A stretch of 64,000 nt of DNA from CAG-103 sp963627135. Its GTDB lineage: Bacteria; Bacillota; Clostridia; Oscillospirales; Oscillospiraceae. The stretch lies in contig CAVFZY010000008.1 of assembly GCA_963627135.1 (NCBI GenBank), positions 62,001-126,000 of the forward strand, read 5' to 3'. The position numbers were made by a program, and so were the translations under genes. The notes beneath the pieces are model-generated. The model saw nothing but the letters and a program-made list of their open reading frames with translations, was not told the DNA's origin and searched no databases. Below are positions 63,464 to 64,000 of the stretch, one piece after another (the first letter of the stretch is position 1; each line of letters opens with the position of its first letter).

Positions 63464-64000
63464 ATGCAGCGCAAAGCGATCGCTGCACTGATGATAAGCC
63501 TGCTGCTGTTGTCCGCGTGCGGACACGGCGCGGGAGAGCAGACATTTGAAGCCTTTCGTGACACGCTCACGGATCAGCTTGTCACCGTGACGGCACAGGT
63601 GCGCGTCCAGCGCGGCGACACAGTCACGGACTATACGCTCACCTGTCAGGAGCTGCCGGACGGCTATGACATCACGGTCACGGCGCCGGAACAGGCGGCC
63701 GGTGTCACGGCGCATTTGCGCGGCGGGGCGAGCACGCTCGCCTTTGACGACATCATCCTGCCGGCGGGCGACCTCAACGGCGCGGGCCTGACGCCGCTGA
63801 CGGCGCTGCCCTATGTGGTGGAGGCCATCCGCAGCGGCTATGTCGACCTGACGTGGACGGAGGACGGGCTGCAGGTCGTGCAGCTCATCACGGACGATTG
63901 CACCGCCGTGCGCCTGTATCTGGACGGCACGGTGCCGCAGTGCGCGGAGCTGTCGGTCGATGACACGCTCTGTCTGCGCTGCACTATAGAAAACTGGAAT
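63464..64000 (+). CDS. Lipoprotein of unknown function, 3'-truncated
   Basis: The frame from ATG 63464, after AGGAGG, is open to the window end (179 codons). It has a lipoprotein signal (ALMISLLLLSAC; lipobox LSAC) and a beta-rich mature part with YDITVTAPEQAAG. It lies 8 bases after nnrD, so it is probably cotranscribed. The family is not recognised; such short lipoproteins with nnrD neighbours are common in Clostridia. Confidence 0.8.
   Translation, partial: MQRKAIAALMISLLLLSACGHGAGEQTFEAFRDTLTDQLVTVTAQVRVQRGDTVTDYTLTCQELPDGYDITVTAPEQAAGVTAHLRGGASTLAFDDIILPAGDLNGAGLTPLTALPYVVEAIRSGYVDLTWTEDGLQVVQLITDDCTAVRLYLDGTVPQCAELSVDDTLCLRCTIENWN

Overview
The window comes from a fairly high-GC (about 60%), strictly anaerobic, Gram-positive member of the Clostridia, most likely a gut Oscillospiraceae/Ruminococcaceae relative. 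This is inferred from the gene set: Rrf2-nifS-nifU, tig-clpP-clpX-lon-engB, a T-box in front of pheST, an IreB protein, the electron-transferring PyrD/PyrK pair, an enoate-reductase-type flavoenzyme and a thioredoxin-reductase-like protein without an NADPH motif. No species can be named from sequence alone.

Layout. 1-7.7 kb: end of a VWA-domain gene, a probable manganese (yybP-ykoY) riboswitch controlling a Ca/Na-type antiporter, a decayed YfcC-family permease, a ThrE-type exporter with a HAD phosphatase, a large enoate-reductase-like enzyme and an HD-domain protein. 7.7-25.3 kb: drug/metabolite exporters, two GntR regulators, the iron-sulfur operon (Rrf2, cysteine desulfurase, IscU-type scaffold), RodA, TsaE/TsaB, uracil phosphoribosyltransferase, a regulated ABC transporter, an orphan adenine methyltransferase, a TenA/methyltransferase pair, an aminotransferase and a pyrR-uracil permease operon with a visible attenuator. 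25.4-44.1 kb: conserved housekeeping: glnS, the unusual thioredoxin reductase, the trigger factor/Clp/Lon operon, prfA, a TsaC-CoaE fusion, an M18 aminopeptidase, uppP, ftsK, mrnC, rqcH. 44.1-51.5 kb: an accessory stretch with a small Cys-rich secreted protein, flavodoxin, VanZ, cysteine desulfidase and prfC. The 3' end of prfC is followed by a 1.9-kb insertion (secreted protein with an in-frame TGA, then a lipoprotein) and then by a 331-bp near-perfect second copy of the prfC 3' end; an IS3-type end remnant lies just beyond. 51.5-57.3 kb: a compact seven-gene pyrimidine operon (pyrC-K-D-F-E-B-I, minus strand). 57.3-64 kb: tRNA-Leu, tRNA-Gln, IreB, pheST with its T-box leader, NAD(P)HX dehydratase and the start of a lipoprotein gene.

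How it fits together. De novo pyrimidine synthesis (pyr operon) and uracil salvage (upp, uraA under pyrR) are both present but appear to be regulated differently: the uptake operon has an attenuator leader, while the biosynthetic operon has a strong promoter and only about 25-30 bases of leader. Three t6A-pathway genes (tsaE, tsaB, tsaC) occur at two loci. Protein quality control is represented by tig, clpPX, lon and rqcH. The most unusual item is the prfC duplication bracketing a secreted-protein/lipoprotein cassette, which looks like a single-crossover (Campbell-type) insertion without any recombinase gene. Other points worth following are the TsaC-CoaE fusion, the NADPH-motif-less thioredoxin reductase and the riboswitch.
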